This document shows positions 23,785 to 26,401 of a stretch of 26,401 nt of DNA, in pieces. The position numbers and the translations under genes are program-made. Each line of letters starts with the position of its first letter. The stretch's first letter is position 1. Origin of the DNA: an uncultured Clostridium sp. (GTDB taxonomy: Bacteria > Bacillota > Clostridia > TANB77 > CAG-508); NCBI GenBank assembly GCA_900553985.1, contig USFW01000026.1, positions 1 through 26,401 on the forward strand, in the 5' to 3' direction. Under the pieces are notes generated by a model. The model saw nothing but the letters and a program-made list of their open reading frames with translations, was not told where the DNA came from and searched no databases.

Positions 23785-24648
23785 TTAAATTATTATATCT
23801 CTCTTTAATAACTTATTTTTCACAATCCCAATCCCAATAAAATTTTCTTCACTATAAATTCTATAAATCCCATCTATATTGGAATTAGATAATTGTACTC
23901 CATTTAAAAATAGATCTAATTTTCTTTTTTCAAGTTCAATTTTATCTAAATCTTTAAATAAATCTTCTACTGTAATAATTTTATCCTTTACTATTTCCTT
24001 ATTATTTGCCAATTCTTCTATTGATATAGCTTGTTTTATATTAAATTCTCCAACCTGAACTCTTTCTAAGCCTATCATATATCCTACTGTATCAAGTTTT
24101 TCTGAAATGTCCTCACACAAACTTCTAATATATGTACCTTTTGAGCATTTCACACAAAATTCAATTTGTTTATTTTCTTTATCAATTTTTAGCAATTTTA
24201 TATCATATATTTCTATTTGTCTTGGTTTTATCTCTACTTTTTCGCCTTTTCTAGCATATTCATATAATTTTTTTCCATTTACTTTTATTGCTGAATACAT
24301 TGGTGGAATTTGCTCTTGTTTTCCAATAAAATCATTTAATGTTTTTTCAACTGCATTTTGAGATAGCTTTTCTTCTTTTACTTCCTTTTGTTCTATTATA
24401 TTTCCTTCACTATCTGCTGTATCAGTTTTTATTCCTAGTTGTAATTTAACATTATAAATTTTATCATGATTTATTAAATACTTAGAACATAATGTTCCCT
24501 TTCCTATAAGTAGTGGTAATACTCCTGTTGCCATTGGGTCTAAAGTTCCAGTATGCCCTACTTTCATTCCTGTTATTCTTTTCACTTTATATACAATGTC
24601 ATGTGATGTATAGTTTGATGGCTTATTTACTATTAATATTCCGTTCAT
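23785..24648 (-). CDS. truB: tRNA pseudouridine-55 synthase TruB
   Basis: A 287-residue TruB that converts uridine 55 in the T-loop of tRNAs to pseudouridine. The opening MNGILIVNKPSNYTSHD and the catalytic motif GHTGTLDPMATGVLP (catalytic Asp37) are diagnostic; YEYARKGE, KCSKGTYIRSL and the C-terminal PUA-like part (about 225-287) complete the family pattern. It follows nrnA and rbfA in the same direction, the standard Firmicute arrangement near infB and ribF. A ribosome site GGAAAA precedes the ATG. The intergenic gap from nrnA (about 106 bases) holds a weak AT hairpin (24675-24721). Confidence 0.96.
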   Translation of the reverse strand: MNGILIVNKPSNYTSHDIVYKVKRITGMKVGHTGTLDPMATGVLPLLIGKGTLCSKYLINHDKIYNVKLQLGIKTDTADSEGNIIEQKEVKEEKLSQNAVEKTLNDFIGKQEQIPPMYSAIKVNGKKLYEYARKGEKVEIKPRQIEIYDIKLLKIDKENKQIEFCVKCSKGTYIRSLCEDISEKLDTVGYMIGLERVQVGEFNIKQAISIEELANNKEIVKDKIITVEDLFKDLDKIELEKRKLDLFLNGVQLSNSNIDGIYRIYSEENFIGIGIVKNKLLKRDIII

Positions 24649-24674
24649 AATTTTCCTTTTCTGTTTTAGCTTTA

Positions 24675-24721
24675 AATTTTTATTGAGTAAGAAAATAAAT
24701 TTTTCTATTCAATAAAAAATT
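24675..24721. other. Weak A+T hairpin between nrnA and truB
   Basis: AATTTTTATTGA (24675-24686) pairs with TCAATAAAAAATT (24709-24721) with one offset, around a 22-base loop. It contains almost no G-C pairs. It might be a weak attenuator, but no clear function can be assigned. Confidence 0.35.
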
Positions 24722-24754
24722 ATAGTAGCTATTATCTTTGAATTTTACTTATTA

Positions 24755-25732
24755 TTATTTCTTATTTAGATGTTTTACTACTTCTTTAATAATTTTTTCT
24801 TTAACTTCTTCTCTATTTCCTTGAATTAATGCTCCAGCTGCTTTTTGATGACCTCCACCGCCAAACATATAGCAAACATCAGAAACATTAACTTTAGAAT
24901 TACTATTTGCTCTTAATGATACTTTATAAGCATTTCTTTCGTCATTTTCTCTTATAAATATGGAAACTTCTACTCCTTCTACTCCTCTTCCGATTTCTAC
25001 AATTCCTTCATGATCTCCCATTTGTGCATTTACGTCATTCATATCATCTGCTGTTATATATGTAAATGCAACTTTTCCATCTTGCAAGAATTCTAGCCTA
25101 TCAGTTGCTCTTTTTGATAATTCAAAGTTTGCTTTTGTTTTTGTTTCTAATACTTTCGTATAAATTTCTGATACATTTACACCTTTACTTATTAATTCAG
25201 CTGTAAATTCAAATGTTTCAGCTGTTACACTAGAATATTTGAATCCACCTGTATCAGTTATTATTCCTGCTAAAATACATGTACCAATATTTACATCAAT
25301 ATCTATTTCCTTATATTCTAACATTCCTGCTAAAACTTCACAACATGCTGGTGCTACTGGATTTACATAGTTTATATCTCCATACATAGTATTGCTTCCA
25401 TGATGGTCTATAACTATTGTTTTTTTAGCTTTTTCGAAGTATTCTTTTCCATCTGCCCTTTTTAAAACTGCACAATCTAATGTGATTGCTAAATCGTATT
25501 GTTCAACATTACTTTTTGATTTTACTTGTTCTGCTCCTGGTAAAAATTTAAAAGTTGATGGAATTTCAGTAATTATTGCATCAACAGTTTTTCCTAATTT
25601 TTCTAGAACTAATTTCATAGCAAGTAGACTTCCTATTGCATCTCCGTCTGGTGTTTCATGTGTTAATACTACTATTTTATTTGCTTTTTCTATTTCTTCA
25701 AAAATATTGTCGATTGTCATTTTTTCTATCAT
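24755..25732 (-). CDS. nrnA: DHH-family phosphoesterase, nanoRNase/pAp phosphatase NrnA
   Basis: A 325-residue DHH/DHHA1 protein of the NrnA type, which degrades very short RNA (and in some cases dinucleotides) and removes the 3' phosphate from pAp. The first metal motif is THETPDGDAIGS (24-35), with LDCA near 85-88, the DHH signature DHHGSN at 109-114, and later TDTGGFKYS. The DHHA1 domain ends in GGGGHQKAAGA near residue 290. It lies between rbfA and truB, its usual position. Two starts are possible: ATG 25732, 1 base after GGAAGG, or ATG at residue 5 (25720), which has better spacing to that site. Confidence 0.93.
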   Translation of the reverse strand: MIEKMTIDNIFEEIEKANKIVVLTHETPDGDAIGSLLAMKLVLEKLGKTVDAIITEIPSTFKFLPGAEQVKSKSNVEQYDLAITLDCAVLKRADGKEYFEKAKKTIVIDHHGSNTMYGDINYVNPVAPACCEVLAGMLEYKEIDIDVNIGTCILAGIITDTGGFKYSSVTAETFEFTAELISKGVNVSEIYTKVLETKTKANFELSKRATDRLEFLQDGKVAFTYITADDMNDVNAQMGDHEGIVEIGRGVEGVEVSIFIRENDERNAYKVSLRANSNSKVNVSDVCYMFGGGGHQKAAGALIQGNREEVKEKIIKEVVKHLNKK

Positions 25733-25845
25733 TCCTTCCTTTTAAGGCACAAATCAGAATGAATAATTTATAAATTTTAGATATTATTCAAGCCTTTTTT
25801 CCCTCGTATAATATATTTTTTTAATCAATTTTTAATTTATATTGA

Positions 25846-26205
25846 TTAATCTTCTTTTTTTGGTAATATTTCTTTTAATATTGTATCTATTTTTGCACCA
25901 TATTCTATTGAATCATCTAATTCAAATATTAATTCAGGAGTATTTCTTAAATTAACTCTTTTAGCTAATTCTGTTCTTATGAAACCTGCTGATTTTTTTA
26001 ATCCTGCTAAAGTATCTTTTATATTTTTAGAATTTAAAATGCTAACATATACTTTTGCAAATTTCAAGTCATTTGTTACTTTTACTTTTGTAACACTAAT
26101 TAGACCTGTTACATTTGGATTTTTTAATTCATAACCTATAATTTGGCTAAGTTCTTTCCTATATTCTTCATCAATTCTTCCTAATCTATTATTATTACTT
26201 GGCAT
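25846..26205 (-). CDS. rbfA: Ribosome-binding factor A
   Basis: A 119-residue RbfA, a KH-fold factor that helps mature the 30S subunit at helix 1 of 16S rRNA and is important in the cold. Recognised by RLGRIDEEYRKELSQII near the start, the VTGLISVTKVKVTNDLKFAKVYVS core, and the C-terminal LRNTPELIFELDDSIEYG. Length fits the family. AAGGAGG lies 6 bases before the ATG. It leads the rbfA-nrnA-truB group. In most Firmicutes infB ends just upstream; here about 100 non-coding bases and then the candidate RNA element (26305 onward) occupy that place, so any infB is outside the window or elsewhere. Confidence 0.95.
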   Translation of the reverse strand: MPSNNNRLGRIDEEYRKELSQIIGYELKNPNVTGLISVTKVKVTNDLKFAKVYVSILNSKNIKDTLAGLKKSAGFIRTELAKRVNLRNTPELIFELDDSIEYGAKIDTILKEILPKKED

Positions 26206-26292
26206 ATCGTTACCTCCTTTTATTTTATAATCGACATACTTAAAATATTTTAAATTACCAGATGTCGTGTCTCGTTACAGAATAATATTTTT

Positions 26293-26298
26293 TATTAT
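26293..26298 (+). promoter_or_regulatory. Candidate -10 for the right-end RNA element
   Basis: TATTAT at 26293-26298 is 7 bases before 26305, the first base of the long pairing arm, which is the expected distance from a -10 to a transcription start. No good -35 is seen 16-18 bases upstream, so this is weak support for a plus-strand RNA start near 26305. Confidence 0.3.
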
Positions 26299-26304
26299 AG
26301 AGAA

Positions 26305-26401
26305 GCTGGAACTGGGTGATAATTATGACTTTTTTAAATTTTGGATGTTCGATTGAAATGAAGATTAGAATTGGTTAGGCTTTCGAATGAGGAATGCTCA
26401 C
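26305..26401 (+). ncRNA. 5' part of the candidate structured RNA, continuing at position 1
   Basis: Non-coding end of the window. The last 12 bases (26390-26401) repeat positions 1-12. This stretch is the 5' arm of the rod described for 1-132: 26305-26328 pairs with 109-132, 26330-26335 with 102-107, 26367-26375 with 65-73, 26377-26379 with 61-63, and 26387-26391 with 49-53. Between these paired blocks are internal loops with partial pairing. Read through the shared 12 bases, the element is about 217 nt. Whether it is one RNA at a closed circle, or two copies of a repeated RNA that broke the assembly, cannot be told here. Confidence 0.5.

Noticed and set aside
1..26401. A true 26-kb plasmid or phage circle, suggested by the matching ends
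   Set aside because: The genes are single-copy chromosomal housekeeping genes (truB, rbfA, cysS, rsmB, galE), and no replication, partition, capsid or integrase gene is present. A repeat-driven assembly end is more likely than a replicon.

Overview
The window is very AT-rich and reads as a chromosomal segment of an anaerobic, spore-forming, low-GC Firmicute, most likely a member of the Clostridia. The main grounds are a spoVAC-spoVAD-spoVAE germination-channel cluster, pilins with the KGVTLIALVI-type leader common in Clostridia, strong GGAGG ribosome binding sites, and housekeeping genes of clostridial type. I see no phage, transposase, CRISPR, tRNA or rRNA genes.

Layout from left to right. 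(1) 1-132: part of a structured element, probably an RNA, whose other half lies at the far right end (26305-26401). The two window ends share 12 identical bases, and the arms pair across the junction. (2) 168-2086, minus strand: the C-terminal half of a split transketolase and a ROK-family sugar kinase. (3) 2362-12282, minus strand: a type IV pilus operon transcribed leftward in the order pilM-pilN fusion, pilO-like, pilP-like, two tandem pilins (the second broken by an early stop codon), prepilin peptidase, two minor pilin-like proteins, pilB, pilT, pilC. A sigma-A-like promoter lies upstream and a terminator hairpin overlaps the pilC stop. (4) 12463-13800, minus strand: rsmB. (5) 13927-16133, plus strand: a dodecin-like flavoprotein gene followed by spoVAC, spoVAD and spoVAE. 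(6) 16144-16285: a very large hairpin with 44-bp perfect arms between the convergent spoVAE and galE. (7) 16301-22527, minus strand: galE, cysS, a class A penicillin-binding protein and an unrecognised conserved-looking protein. (8) 22708-23717, plus strand: a small coiled-coil protein and a frameshifted methyltransferase, each followed by a strong hairpin. (9) 23785-26205, minus strand: truB, nrnA and rbfA, the usual translation/RNA-processing neighbourhood, although infB is not seen directly upstream of rbfA.

The pilus block looks like a complete assembly machine: inner-membrane platform (PilM/N, PilO, PilC), extension and retraction motors (PilB, PilT), leader peptidase and pilins. No outer-membrane secretin is present, as expected for a one-membrane cell. 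The dodecin-spoVA block points to forespore expression, with SpoVA proteins moving dipicolinic acid and the dodecin possibly storing flavin. The most notable points are the cross-junction RNA-like fold, the pilin with a stop codon inside its leader next to an almost identical intact copy, the giant hairpin behind spoVAE, and the dodecin placed at the head of the spoVA cluster.
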